IMG/VR virus record: IMGVR_UViG_3300041583_000077
Span: 1 to 46,277 of that record
DNA length: 46,277 nt
From: a virus
Strand: one strand, 5' to 3'
The notes below the pieces were generated by a model. The model had not been told where the DNA came from. It searched no databases and was given only the letters and a program-made list of their open reading frames with translations. The position numbers and the translations under genes are program-made. Below, piece after piece: positions 33,083-41,011 of the stretch (its first letter is position 1; every line of letters begins with the position of its first letter).

Positions 33083-33125
33083 GCAAATACTTATCGCACG
33101 GACTATTGTGTGAGTGTATTAACGA

Positions 33126-33476
33126 TTAATAATCGTCATCGTTGGTTTTAGATTTTGTGTATGCTTGTGCGCCATAAAATGCAGCAACAATAGCAGCAAC
33201 CGAAACAAAATATGTAGCAGCCATATCACCTAGAATTTCGCTTGCTTGTCCAAGTCCTAATGCCACTGCTAGAATAACTGCGAATGGATACAGCAGCATA
33301 CCAAATAGAGCAAACCAAGCCATGTTGCGTTGTGCGTCTTCGCGCTTGTCTTGATTTTCCATTTGAGTGATACGTTCTGCTTTGCCTAATTCTTCGTCGG
33401 TTACAATACCGTCCCTGTTAAGATCTGTCTCTTCGTACTTAGAATCAGTTTCTAAAATTTTTGGTGCTTTAGCCAT
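33126..33476 (-). CDS. Membrane protein with EF-hand-like N-terminus
   Basis: 116 residues from the ATG at 33476. The Ca-loop-like DLNRDGIVTDEE is at about 17-28. Two hydrophobic segments follow (MAWFALFGMLLYPFAVILAV and AATYFVSVAAIVAAFYGA). It lies at the end of the lysis region and could be a holin-like or membrane-regulating protein. Late-like motif at 33531-33538. Confidence 0.6.
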   Translation of the reverse strand: MAKAPKILETDSKYEETDLNRDGIVTDEELGKAERITQMENQDKREDAQRNMAWFALFGMLLYPFAVILAVALGLGQASEILGDMAATYFVSVAAIVAAFYGAQAYTKSKTNDDDY

Positions 33477-33530
33477 TATTTTTACCCCCATAATGGTTTA
33501 GTTTTTAATTTGTGTGCCCTTCACTTTAGA

Positions 33531-33538
33531 TATTTAGT
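33531..33538 (-). promoter_or_regulatory. T4-late-like promoter motif
   Basis: Minus-strand ACTAAATA at the end of the lipoprotein gene, about 54 bases before the ATG at 33476. The spacing is longer than for other copies, so confidence is lower. Confidence 0.35.
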
Positions 33539-34004
33539 TGAATGGATTGAATCGTTGAAGTCCACTTTCTTGCCGAGTTGCTGATTGTGTTGTTTGCTGT
33601 ACTGCTGACACTATTTCAGCGTTAGCAGCATCTAACGCATTATTACTATTTTTATAATAACCTTCGTATGCTGCTATAATGGCTTGTTGCTGTTGAATCA
33701 ATGTTCTAAGGTCACTCAAATTTAAAGCAAGAGCTTCGTATCCTTCGTTAGTTAACGCAAAAAATACAATTGGGTTTCCTTTAGCTGTTAATTTTTGAAT
33801 TTGTTCTTCAAAATTCTCCGGAGTAATAATTACCCATTCTGTATTCCTAGTTTGGACTCTGTCGATAGTTGGTAATACCAATTCTGGTTTATCTATAGGA
33901 GTAGCACTCACTGTAATTTCTCTCGGTAGTGTTGCAGAACAACCACTAACGGCCAACAAGGCTATCGTAAAGCCAAGGACATTCACTATTGAACGATCTA
34001 GCAT
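33534..34004 (-). CDS. Outer-membrane spanin-like lipoprotein (Rz1 type)
   Basis: 156 residues from the ATG at 34004, spaced 8 bases from AAAGGA; an ATG three codons earlier is too close to it. Hydrophobic signal with lipobox VSGC, Cys22 as the predicted lipid-modified residue. A Gln/Ala-rich C-terminus follows. Its 5' end overlaps the partner gene at 33946-34410, the typical layout of a two-component spanin. It would bridge the outer membrane at lysis. Confidence 0.65.
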   Translation of the reverse strand: MLDRSIVNVLGFTIALLAVSGCSATLPREITVSATPIDKPELVLPTIDRVQTRNTEWVIITPENFEEQIQKLTAKGNPIVFFALTNEGYEALALNLSDLRTLIQQQQAIIAAYEGYYKNSNNALDAANAEIVSAVQQTTQSATRQESGLQRFNPFN

Positions 34005-34410
34005 TTTCAGCATTCCTTTCTGATTCAGTTAATTCAGCACCACTTAATAATTCAAAGCATCTTCCGACATTATCACTGGCGTTGTTTATAATACGTTCCA
34101 CTAGCGCAGGCTTTTGACTTCCTAGTATACCCAAGTCGTGTCTAGCTAATCTGTTGGAAAGTTCTCGATTTTGTTCTCTTGTAGCTGAAAATTCAATGTT
34201 AATACGAGTTAATTCTGCATTAATTTTATTATAGTCTTGTTGCAAACTAGTAATCGTTTCTTCGTTGATTCTGGTTGCTATTTCTAATTGGGCGTTGTTG
34301 GCTATTAATATTGCTTTAGCAGCTTCGGCTTTTTGATAATAGAGTCCAAAAAGTCCCATAGTAGAGATTAACATCACACCCATACCTAATATTATTTTTC
34401 CACTTAACAT
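33946..34410 (-). CDS. Inner-membrane spanin-like protein (Rz type)
   Basis: 154 residues. N-terminal membrane segment near residues 4-24 (GKIILGMGVMLISTMGLFGL) and then a periplasmic coiled coil (about 45-95). AGGAG precedes the ATG. The overlap with the lipoprotein gene and the endolysin upstream support a spanin pair that fuses inner and outer membranes at lysis. Confidence 0.65.
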   Translation of the reverse strand: MLSGKIILGMGVMLISTMGLFGLYYQKAEAAKAILIANNAQLEIATRINEETITSLQQDYNKINAELTRINIEFSATREQNRELSNRLARHDLGILGSQKPALVERIINNASDNVGRCFELLSGAELTESERNAENARSFNSECPWLYDSLVGR

Positions 34411-34440
34411 ATTAAATCTCCTAACTATAATCTTAGTCGT

Positions 34441-34632
34441 TTATCCACCAAACGTAGTAGCTAACATAGGGCCAAATAACGTTGCTGCCCATCCTATTGC
34501 AATTATAGAAGCAATTCCAACAATTAACCATTTCATTTTAAAATCATCAACTATCATACGAAACGCTATCAATTCATTGCCCAATACTCTAACAGCAAGT
34601 TCTATTTTGCCTTCGTTGTCTGATTCTGACAT
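34441..34632 (-). CDS. Small membrane protein, holin candidate
   Basis: 63 residues with one hydrophobic segment near residues 34-57 (MKWLIVGIASIIAIGWAATL). It lies between endolysin and spanins. A holin role is plausible from context only; one segment and no typical holin signature. Confidence 0.5.
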   Translation of the reverse strand: MSESDNEGKIELAVRVLGNELIAFRMIVDDFKMKWLIVGIASIIAIGWAATLFGPMLATTFGG

Positions 34633-35501
34633 TAGCTAATTCCCATCGCTGCCAGTGTTTGCGGACCAACAATGCCATCAGCAGTTAATCTGTTTTTCTT
34701 TTGCCATTCTTTTACAGCACGCTCGGTGCCTGAACCAAAATCACCATCTGGAGTGGTTCCGAGAACCTTTTGCATTTTCTTTACCCATTCGCCTTTAGAA
34801 CCTTTACGAAGAGTGGGTGCTGATGTATTGATGCGTTCTAATGCTGTCACTGCTTCAACTTTACCGCCTAATACTTCCATTGCTTTCTTGTAACGTGCTT
34901 GACGATCAGCAAGTCCAATATCTCCACCGTTGATACGCTTGGTCATTTTTACAACATCATCTGTGTCGGCAATTGAATTGAGATTATTTGCTTTCCAGAA
35001 CCAGCAAGCTGATTCGATCGCACCTTTTTCTGTTGCCACATATTCTGATGCTTGTTCTGCTGTCATGCCAATGCTTTTACCAAAGTTAGTATAATTATCG
35101 CGTCCAGTTAGTTGCTTTAATCCGCGGCCTCGAAACCTCCAGCCATCTCCTGGTTTGACATTGCCCATTTTTGATTTACGAAATTCATCCATATACACAT
35201 AGTTTGCAATCTTTTCAGGGTTGCGAGCATATTCAGCAGCATTGCGTTTGCCTGGTCCAAAGTAACGACCAAACACATTGTTCAACGACTTTTCACTATA
35301 GTTTAAATTTTCCTCTAGTGTTTTATAGTTGCCGGATTCGTGTCCAGTTTGGCTTAAAAAGTGAGCAACACGACGTTGAGTTGTAATACCATATTTTGGA
35401 AGTATATCCTTGAGAGCATCATACCATTTAATAGCAGTGTCTTTGTCCATATTTAATATTGCTGCCAAGTGGCGCCCTTTAAATTCAAAATCAAAACTCA
35501 T
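34632..35501 (-). CDS. Endolysin, GH19-type muramidase/chitinase fold with peptidoglycan-binding domain
   Basis: 289 residues. Residues 1-210 are a GH19-like lytic domain: SQTGHESGNYK with E55 as the likely catalytic acid, then RGRGLKQLTGRDNYTNFG. Residues about 228-289 form a PG_binding_1 domain (LRKGSKGEWVKKMQKVLG and DGDFGSGTERAVKEWQ). It cuts the host cell wall. No signal peptide, so it needs a holin. It heads the lysis cluster. Confidence 0.9.
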   Translation of the reverse strand: MSFDFEFKGRHLAAILNMDKDTAIKWYDALKDILPKYGITTQRRVAHFLSQTGHESGNYKTLEENLNYSEKSLNNVFGRYFGPGKRNAAEYARNPEKIANYVYMDEFRKSKMGNVKPGDGWRFRGRGLKQLTGRDNYTNFGKSIGMTAEQASEYVATEKGAIESACWFWKANNLNSIADTDDVVKMTKRINGGDIGLADRQARYKKAMEVLGGKVEAVTALERINTSAPTLRKGSKGEWVKKMQKVLGTTPDGDFGSGTERAVKEWQKKNRLTADGIVGPQTLAAMGIS

Positions 35502-35695
35502 TATTTTCTATCCTTTTCTGGGTTATGACAATTTCCACATCTACAATGATCACATACTTTTAATGTAGTAGGAACTCCGTCATAATTTTGTAGTTCGTTG
35601 TAATATGGAACACCGCAATGTCTAGGGTGTCCGCAGTTTTGGCAATACACCGATTTATAGTCTTTCGACGACAAGTGTATGTCCTTTATTTTCAA
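35501..35695 (-). CDS. Small Cys-rich (zinc-binding-like) protein
   Basis: 64 residues with CQNCGHPRHCG, then CDHCRCGNCHNP: seven or more Cys, likely zinc. It overlaps its neighbour by 41 bases. The type is remembered from marine T4-like phages; function unknown. Confidence 0.7.
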   Translation of the reverse strand: MKIKDIHLSSKDYKSVYCQNCGHPRHCGVPYYNELQNYDGVPTTLKVCDHCRCGNCHNPEKDRK

Positions 35696-36374
35696 ATGTT
35701 AATGTTTTTTTACCAAACTTAGTAACATTATAATCACCAATATACTTGGTTAAAAATAATATTTCTGCATAATCATTCATATTAATTTTTTCTTCAATGC
35801 TTTCTAATATAGATGTTGTTTCACCAAAATCTTTAATCTTAAACCCTACTGGGTCTGCATATGCTTTTTTGATTATTAAATCCTGGTCTTCTTCTAGTTC
35901 GATCTTTTCAAGAAAACTTCTGTTAAAAAAGTTCTTAAAGTTGTTCATATTTGATTCGTTTACTGTAACTTCGTAGGATTCGGTGTCAATAGGAATAGCT
36001 GCTGTTAGTGCTTCGATACTAACCGGCTCGCTTTTAAATCCTTTGTAATATCTAAATCTAAAATCGTTACGATCTGCTAGTTTGGATATGCCGTCAATTA
36101 ATTCTATAATTTGTTCCGGCACATGCTTGTCTCTTTCAATTTCAACAAACACACGATACATACCGTCTTCTTGTTCTCCACTACTAACGTCGGCGTCTAA
36201 TACAAAACTGTAACCTTTTTCAATAAAATCAACTAAATCAGTTGCAGGTTCTTTTTCATTCACAGTAAAACTCAATACAACAATATCTGCATCGTTGCCC
36301 ATTTTACTTTTATAACTGTCAATTTCAAAGACTTTGTAAACCAAGTCTTGTAAGTCTCCTGCCTTTAGTCCCAT
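35655..36374 (-). CDS. Conserved T4-like phage protein
   Basis: 239 residues beginning MGLKAGDLQDLVYKVFEIDS, with DIVVLSFTVNEKEPATDLVD. I recall strongly conserved homologues in marine T4-like phages, with no known function. Shares one base with the next gene's start. Confidence 0.8.
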   Translation of the reverse strand: MGLKAGDLQDLVYKVFEIDSYKSKMGNDADIVVLSFTVNEKEPATDLVDFIEKGYSFVLDADVSSGEQEDGMYRVFVEIERDKHVPEQIIELIDGISKLADRNDFRFRYYKGFKSEPVSIEALTAAIPIDTESYEVTVNESNMNNFKNFFNRSFLEKIELEEDQDLIIKKAYADPVGFKIKDFGETTSILESIEEKINMNDYAEILFLTKYIGDYNVTKFGKKTLTFENKGHTLVVERL

Positions 36375-36901
36375 TATGCTTGCATTCCTTCTTCGTTTCC
36401 TGGTGCTGCTTGATCCTGTGCTTCGGAGGCTAATTCGTCTGTTTCGCTTTGCTCAACTTCTTGCACATCGAGGTTTTCTAATTCAGTCTGATACAAATCA
36501 GCAAGTAATTTTTTAGGCATTTGCAGTTCGACAATCCATATCGGTCGACGGTCCAACTTACCCTTTTTAGTACCTGGTCGAATATCGTCCGGATTTATAA
36601 TTTTGCGTGGCTTGATTACATAACTTTTTTGGTATGTTACTTTGCAGTCATAATCTAACAAACGTTTGCCGCCCATTGGATCAGGCATTTGTTCGTACGG
36701 CCAAAAAAGTTTAATAGTCACCCAATGTCTGCTTATATTTGGACCGGAAGCCAGCTCGCCGTCTTCCCAGTTTTTATAAACATATAAATCTAGTTCGTCT
36801 AGAACCCTTTCTAGATCTTTTAATACGTTGAAAGCAGTGTTGCTTTCGTACATGCTTTCAATGTTTTTAATAACATCAATTTCATCGAGGATATTAGCCA
36901 T
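36374..36901 (-). CDS. Conserved T4-like phage protein
   Basis: 175 residues from the ATG at 36901, set by TTAGGAAAA; an earlier ATG lacks a site. Contains NISRHWVTIKLFWPYEQMPD and RRPIWIVELQMPKKLLADLY. A conserved marine T4-like phage protein of unknown function (from memory), with a late-like promoter upstream. Confidence 0.78.
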   Translation of the reverse strand: MANILDEIDVIKNIESMYESNTAFNVLKDLERVLDELDLYVYKNWEDGELASGPNISRHWVTIKLFWPYEQMPDPMGGKRLLDYDCKVTYQKSYVIKPRKIINPDDIRPGTKKGKLDRRPIWIVELQMPKKLLADLYQTELENLDVQEVEQSETDELASEAQDQAAPGNEEGMQA

Positions 36902-36927
36902 AATTTTTCCTAATTGTTTTATATACT

Positions 36928-36935
36928 TATTTATC
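36928..36935 (-). promoter_or_regulatory. T4-late-like promoter octamer
   Basis: GATAAATA on the minus strand, 26 bases before the ATG at 36901; the ideal spacing for a late promoter. It marks the minus side of the divergent region 36902-37051. Confidence 0.55.
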
Positions 36936-36978
36936 GCAGTATGCATTCAATATACGTACTTTTAGACAACCATCGAAT

Positions 36979-37016
36979 GCTAAATACTTTGCAGGGAAGG
37001 ATGTCCTGTAAAGGAC
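36979..37016 (+). promoter_or_regulatory. phoH leader: late-like motif and hairpin
   Basis: GCTAAATA at 36979-36986 points toward phoH, and a 5-bp stem GTCCT/AGGAC (37003-37016) sits in the leader. This is the only plus-strand promoter candidate and serves the only plus-strand gene. The leader from 36987 to 37051 carries an AGGAGG ribosome site at 37041-37046. Confidence 0.45.
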
Positions 37017-37051
37017 CAATCGCCCTGTCAAATTACTCACAGGAGGACTTA

Positions 37052-37792
37052 ATGGGTAAAGCTAGAGCCAACAAAAGGCAAGCACATATTAAATCAAACA
37101 ACAACACTGCAACTAATGTTGTTAAACTAAACACATTCCTTCCAAAAAAGACTAGAACAGTCAATTTAATTCCAAGAAATCAAAGTCAAGAAACTTACAT
37201 CTTAACCCTGACTGATCCGGAGAAAGACATAGTCTTCGGTATAGGACCAGCAGGAACCGGCAAGACCATGTTGGCATGTCAGGTGGCTGTAAAGGCATTC
37301 TTGGAAGGTGAAGTTGAAAAAATTATAGTTACTCGTCCAGCAGTAAGTGCCGACGAAGACTTAGGGTTTTTGCCTGGTACACTTGAAGAAAAAATGGCAC
37401 CATGGACTAGACCAATTTTTGATGTGTTTCGGGAATATTTTTATGCAAACGAAATTGAAAATATGATACAGGAAGGTATTATTGAAATTTCACCTCTAGC
37501 ATATATGCGCGGCCGAACTTTTAAAAATGCATATATTATTGCTGACGAAATGCAAAATGCTACACCGAGTCAAATGAAAATGCTGTTGACACGTATTGGT
37601 GAAAATTCTAAAATGGCAGTTACAGGCGATCTGGCGCAGGCAGATAGACTCAAAGACAACGGCTTATTAGATTTTATAGGACATTTGGATCAGTCGAGTA
37701 GCAGTAGAATTAGTGCTGTGCGCTTTAACCAAGTCGATGTTGAAAGACATCCTGTAGTAAAAGAAGTGCTTCAAGTCTACGGAGACGAATAA
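37052..37792 (+). CDS. phoH: PhoH-like ATPase
   Basis: 246 residues. Walker A GPAGTGKT is at 65-72, and AYIIADEMQNATPSQMKML in the second half is the PhoH-type Walker B region. PhoH proteins are P-loop ATPases/helicases; in marine phages their exact role, often linked to phosphate stress, is unclear. AGGAGG six bases before ATG 37052 fixes the start; longer in-frame codons lack one. The only plus-strand gene, divergent from 36374-36901 and convergent with 37777-38040. Confidence 0.93.
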   Translation: MGKARANKRQAHIKSNNNTATNVVKLNTFLPKKTRTVNLIPRNQSQETYILTLTDPEKDIVFGIGPAGTGKTMLACQVAVKAFLEGEVEKIIVTRPAVSADEDLGFLPGTLEEKMAPWTRPIFDVFREYFYANEIENMIQEGIIEISPLAYMRGRTFKNAYIIADEMQNATPSQMKMLLTRIGENSKMAVTGDLAQADRLKDNGLLDFIGHLDQSSSSRISAVRFNQVDVERHPVVKEVLQVYGDE

Positions 37793-38040
37793 CTTCTAGA
37801 ATTTGAGAGAGGGTGATCATATTTTTCACCCTCTCTTAATAACATTAACAAATACTCATTTTCTGTATAGACGAGTTTCCAACTGGTCTGCTTGAGAGGC
37901 GGACGACCCATAGCGTCGTAGTAAATATTACCTTCCCAATACGTTTTAAACCAGATTGATTTGTTACCCCAACTGCTACGCACAGGTAACCATGCGTAGC
38001 GTTGTTTCCACTCTATGTCTATTTCACTTTTTTGCGGCAT
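37777..38040 (-). CDS. Hypothetical protein, tandem paralogue of 38024-38278
   Basis: 87 residues, Trp-rich (YAWLPVRSSWGNKSIWFKTYW, then WKLVYTENEYLLMLLREG). Shares the pattern (Y/F)AWxP....G...IW(F/W)(K/R)xY and a (T)ENEYLL/TEGEWLL C-terminus with the adjacent gene. Its 3' end overlaps phoH by 16 bases and holds the 37806-37836 hairpin. Function unknown. Confidence 0.7.
   Translation of the reverse strand: MPQKSEIDIEWKQRYAWLPVRSSWGNKSIWFKTYWEGNIYYDAMGRPPLKQTSWKLVYTENEYLLMLLREGEKYDHPLSNSRSYSSP
37806..37836. terminator. Bidirectional hairpin terminator between phoH and the minus-strand gene
   Basis: 11-bp perfect stem AGAGAGGGTGA/TCACCCTCTCT with a 9-base loop that includes ATTTT. It lies just past the phoH stop and within the last codons of the minus-strand gene. 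The flanks lack a long T-run. It could serve both directions or protect mRNA ends. Confidence 0.6.
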
Positions 38041-38278
38041 TTTCTACAGCACTTCTAAAAAAGTTAGACGGCAGTTGACGATAAGGATAATCGTTTTTTA
38101 TACTTTCCAACAACCATTCGCCTTCTGTAAAAAACTCTGCGTCTATAGCAGGTTCTTCACCAGCAATACCCCAATAGATTTTCATTAGTTTAACATAGTC
38201 ACGCCACCATATCCACTTACCACTGGTAGTGAGTATGGGACGCCATGCAAACTTTTTCCTTACTTCATACTGTGCCAT
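38024..38278 (-). CDS. Hypothetical protein, tandem paralogue of 37777-38040
   Basis: 84 residues, Trp-rich (FAWRPILTTSGKWIWWRDYV, EFFTEGEWLLESIKNDY). Tandem relative of the gene downstream; overlaps it by 17 bases and thyA by 1. Probably arose by duplication. Function unknown. Confidence 0.7.
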   Translation of the reverse strand: MAQYEVRKKFAWRPILTTSGKWIWWRDYVKLMKIYWGIAGEEPAIDAEFFTEGEWLLESIKNDYPYRQLPSNFFRSAVENAAKK

Positions 38279-39144
38279 TATACCGCCATGGGTGCAGGAA
38301 TACTGGGCATAGGATCATAGTTGATTAGTTTATATTCCAAAGGCTTTGTTTCGGTCAACTCTTTTAGATTGTTAAACGTAGGCATCAGCAAGTGTGGCCC
38401 TGGCTGAGGCTTACGAGTAATCTGCTCTTTTACCTGATCCGTGTGATTTTGATAGATATGACAATCACCACCGGTCCATACAAAGTCACCTACTTTGAGT
38501 TCTAACAGTTGTGCAAACATGTGTGTGAGCAAACTATATGAAGCAATATTAAAGGGAACTCCCAAAAACATGTCCGCGGATCTCTGGTACAGTTGACAAC
38601 TTAGTTCACCATCTTGTACATGAAACTGAAACAGTGTGTGACATGGCGGCAGTGCCATTACATGTACTCTGTCAGCATTCCACGCACTTACAATGTGTCG
38701 TCTACTGTAGGGATCGTGCTTGAGTCCTTCTAACACTTCAGCAATCTGATCAACATACCCTAATTGTGCATCCCAGGTGCGCCATTGGTGTCCGTACACT
38801 GGCCCTAGATCCTTGACAGTATCTGTGTTTATGTAGCCTAGATCTCGAGCCTGTTTGTCAGCGTTAGCAGTCCAGATAGTAGTCTTGCCAACTAATTCTT
38901 CTCTAGGCTTACCATAATGTATTTCAGCGAGTCTACGCTCGTCTGATGATCCTTCCAAAAACCAAAGCAGTTCTGAAACTACGCTACGCCAAGCAAGTTT
39001 TTTAGTAGTAACAGCTGGAAATGTTTCACGCAAATTAAAACGCATTTGATAACCGAATACGCCTCTTGTGCCTGTACCGGTCCTGTCGTCTCTGTCTTTG
39101 CCGTGTTCTAAAATATATTCAAGAGCATCATGATACTGTTGCAT
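38278..39144 (-). CDS. td: Thymidylate synthase
   Basis: 288 residues. The catalytic Cys168 is in LPPCHT, with DRTGTGTRGVFGYQMRF at the N-terminus, QLYQRSADMFLGVPFNIASY, and the C-terminal PMPSIPAPMAV. Converts dUMP to dTMP, supplying dTTP for phage DNA. Its start overlaps the DHFR gene (17 bases), the T4 frd-td order. Confidence 0.97.
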   Translation of the reverse strand: MQQYHDALEYILEHGKDRDDRTGTGTRGVFGYQMRFNLRETFPAVTTKKLAWRSVVSELLWFLEGSSDERRLAEIHYGKPREELVGKTTIWTANADKQARDLGYINTDTVKDLGPVYGHQWRTWDAQLGYVDQIAEVLEGLKHDPYSRRHIVSAWNADRVHVMALPPCHTLFQFHVQDGELSCQLYQRSADMFLGVPFNIASYSLLTHMFAQLLELKVGDFVWTGGDCHIYQNHTDQVKEQITRKPQPGPHLLMPTFNNLKELTETKPLEYKLINYDPMPSIPAPMAV

Positions 39145-39640
39145 TTTTTCTCCTTATCCACTTGGTAACTACACCAAAACTTTTAATTTCTACATTGTCT
39201 GACTCAAACTGTGCTATAATTTCTCGTTTGGGCAGGAATGTATCACAATTATAATCACCGCCTACGTCATTGAACCACAGCTCGTCAATAACAGGCAAGC
39301 AACTTTCTATCAACTGTGCGCCGCCTATGATCCAAATGTTGTCAACACCAACATATCTGGGTTCAATAACATCTTTAATGATCTTGCACACATCTTTGCC
39401 GCCGTACACACCCTGCGGCTTTGGGTGAAAATGTTCCATCCAACTAGACGAAATCACAAGATTAATCCTGTTAGGCAAGGGCTTACGAGGCAAACTTTCC
39501 CAAGTCTTGCGACCCATTACCACAGCCTGTCCATCAGTACATTCTTTGAACCATTGTAAATCGCCAATGTTTTTCCATGGCAAATCACCGTTCTTGCCAA
39601 TGCCCCAATGTGCATCGTGTGCTAGTATTGCTTTAATCAC
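39128..39640 (-). CDS. frd: Dihydrofolate reductase
   Basis: 170 residues. [10 protein letters not shown] (about 13-22), [12 protein letters not shown] and a C-terminal NADPH-binding IIGGAQLIE fit the family. It regenerates tetrahydrofolate used by thymidylate synthase. Next to td as in T4. No intron is seen. Confidence 0.95.
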   Translation of the reverse strand: MIKAILAHDAHWGIGKNGDLPWKNIGDLQWFKECTDGQAVVMGRKTWESLPRKPLPNRINLVISSSWMEHFHPKPQGVYGGKDVCKIIKDVIEPRYVGVDNIWIIGGAQLIESCLPVIDELWFNDVGGDYNCDTFLPKREIIAQFESDNVEIKSFGVVTKWIRRKNATVS

Positions 39641-39980
39641 CCTTGCCAGGCTCCTCTGAGAAATATTCCATCTTACCTGCTACACCGTGCCATTGTTCTG
39701 CATCAGTGGGCACATCCTCTGGGCGCATTTCTGTAATATTAGGCCAAAGCACCGCGTACTTAGCATTGAAATCTACCCATTCGGATGCTCCTGGTGCAGT
39801 ATCAGGTAAAATTGCATCTGCAGGACATTCGGGTTCGCACACTCCGCAGTCAATACACTCTGTCGGATTGATCACTAGCATGTTCTCGCCTTCGTAAAAA
39901 CAGTCGACTGGCTAAGGGCAGACTGAAACACAATCCATATGTTTGCATTTAATGCAAGCATCGTTTACGATATATGTCAT
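39633..39980 (-). pseudogene. 7Fe-type ferredoxin (FdxA) interrupted by an in-frame amber codon
   Basis: The frame from ATG 39980 reads MTYIVNDACIKCKHMDC, then VSVCP, then a TAG (39912-39914), then [10 protein letters not shown] and [20 protein letters not shown]. Compared with FdxA, six extra bases (TAGCCA) lie between CP and VDC. The downstream part can also start at ATG 39881, with GAAGG seven bases before it, giving 82 residues with only one CxxCxxCxxxC cluster. Possible meanings: nonsense mutation, suppressible amber, or a split ferredoxin. The 7Fe type would carry electrons for radical-SAM or other redox enzymes. Whether it functions is unknown. Confidence 0.75.
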
Positions 39981-40060
39981 AGTCCGCCTAAGCCTCCTTT
40001 ATAGGGTTTCCGACCCTGTCCGGAACATACTGGTGTATGTTTATATACTCTTTTATACAT
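39977..40060 (-). CDS. Possible 27-residue basic protein upstream of ferredoxin
   Basis: ATG 40060 to TGA 39977-39979, beginning MYKRVYKHTPVCSGQGRKPY and ending GGLGGL. A strong GGAGG is nine bases before the ATG and the stop overlaps the ferredoxin start (ATGA). No family known, but the ribosome site is better than chance. The region 40061-40093 holds its leader. Confidence 0.45.
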   Translation of the reverse strand: MYKRVYKHTPVCSGQGRKPYKGGLGGL

Positions 40061-40093
40061 TCTGTATAACCTCCAAATTGTTTATAATATAAG

Positions 40094-41011
40094 TCATTTA
40101 AGTCTCGCTAGTCTAATCAGTGTTGCTGCAAGATTAATCTCTGGATCTACAACCAGTGCATGGTCTACCAACCCTTGCTTGATAATTAGTACTGCTTGAT
40201 CTTGGGTTTCGCCAGTTCCAAACAGTTCAATGTTATCATAGCACCAACGATAAATCTCTTCCATTTCTTCTGCACGAACAGTTCCGCACAGCAACTTCCG
40301 TGCTTCTTGAATTTTTCCTACCTTGAACAACTCAACCATTTGAACTTTCCAATCAGCAATGCCCGTGTCACCTTCTTGTGGCGAAACCAACTTACCGTCT
40401 GCACTGTTCATTTGCACCATGTTAATGCATTTGCGCAAGTCTGGATATGTTGCTTTTACATACGTGTCGAGAGTATCCAAATCCGGAGTGATACCTTCAG
40501 TGATGAGGATTTCAGCGACGCGAGCAGTAAACTCCGTTTGATCGATCTTGGCAATATGGAAACCTTGGCACCTGCTATGGATAGCCGGAATGATACGGTT
40601 AGGATAGTTACAAGTAAGAATAAAACGGGCCGTACTATGATATTCTTCCATAACACCACGTAACGCTGCTTGACCGTTGTGCGACAAGTAATCGGCTTCA
40701 TCAAGTAAGACAACTTTAAAATCTCCAAAAGGAATCATCTGCACAAACGAAACAATTCTATCTCTAACTTCATCAACGCCGTTTGTGCGACTCGCGTTGA
40801 TTTCTAAAATGTCTAGCGGATTTAAATCAAGCTCATTAAACAACAGTTTTGCTAGTGTTGTCTTGCCAATTCCTGCATTACCACTGAACAACAAATGCGG
40901 AATACTTTGATCTTTAATCCAAGTTTTTACTTGATTACGCTGTGCATCGTCACGAAACACATATCCATCTACTGTTTTAGGTCGGTATTTTTCAGTCCAG
41001 AGATCGCGCAT
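40094..41011 (-). CDS. 44: Clamp-loader ATPase subunit (gp44)
   Basis: 305 residues (T4 gp44 319). P-loop GNAGIGKT (44-51), Walker B LLDEAD (102-107), and SRC (146-148) Arg finger. It loads gp45 with gp62. GGAGAAGAAATAG precedes the ATG. No gp62-like gene is visible next to it. Its promoter (41043-41072) and first bases overlap a decayed endonuclease frame. Confidence 0.95.
   Translation of the reverse strand: MRDLWTEKYRPKTVDGYVFRDDAQRNQVKTWIKDQSIPHLLFSGNAGIGKTTLAKLLFNELDLNPLDILEINASRTNGVDEVRDRIVSFVQMIPFGDFKVVLLDEADYLSHNGQAALRGVMEEYHSTARFILTCNYPNRIIPAIHSRCQGFHIAKIDQTEFTARVAEILITEGITPDLDTLDTYVKATYPDLRKCINMVQMNSADGKLVSPQEGDTGIADWKVQMVELFKVGKIQEARKLLCGTVRAEEMEEIYRWCYDNIELFGTGETQDQAVLIIKQGLVDHALVVDPEINLAATLIRLARLK

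Noticed and set aside
39912-39914. Genome-wide amber recoding
   Set aside because: Other genes (e.g. 28871-29572 and 31780-32304) end in TAG, so TAG is a normal stop here.
40048-40092. 14-codon frame MTYIINNLEVIQNV after gene 44
   Set aside because: It is too short and overlaps the ribosome site of the better supported 27-codon frame. Its likeness to the ferredoxin start (MTYIVN) is probably chance.
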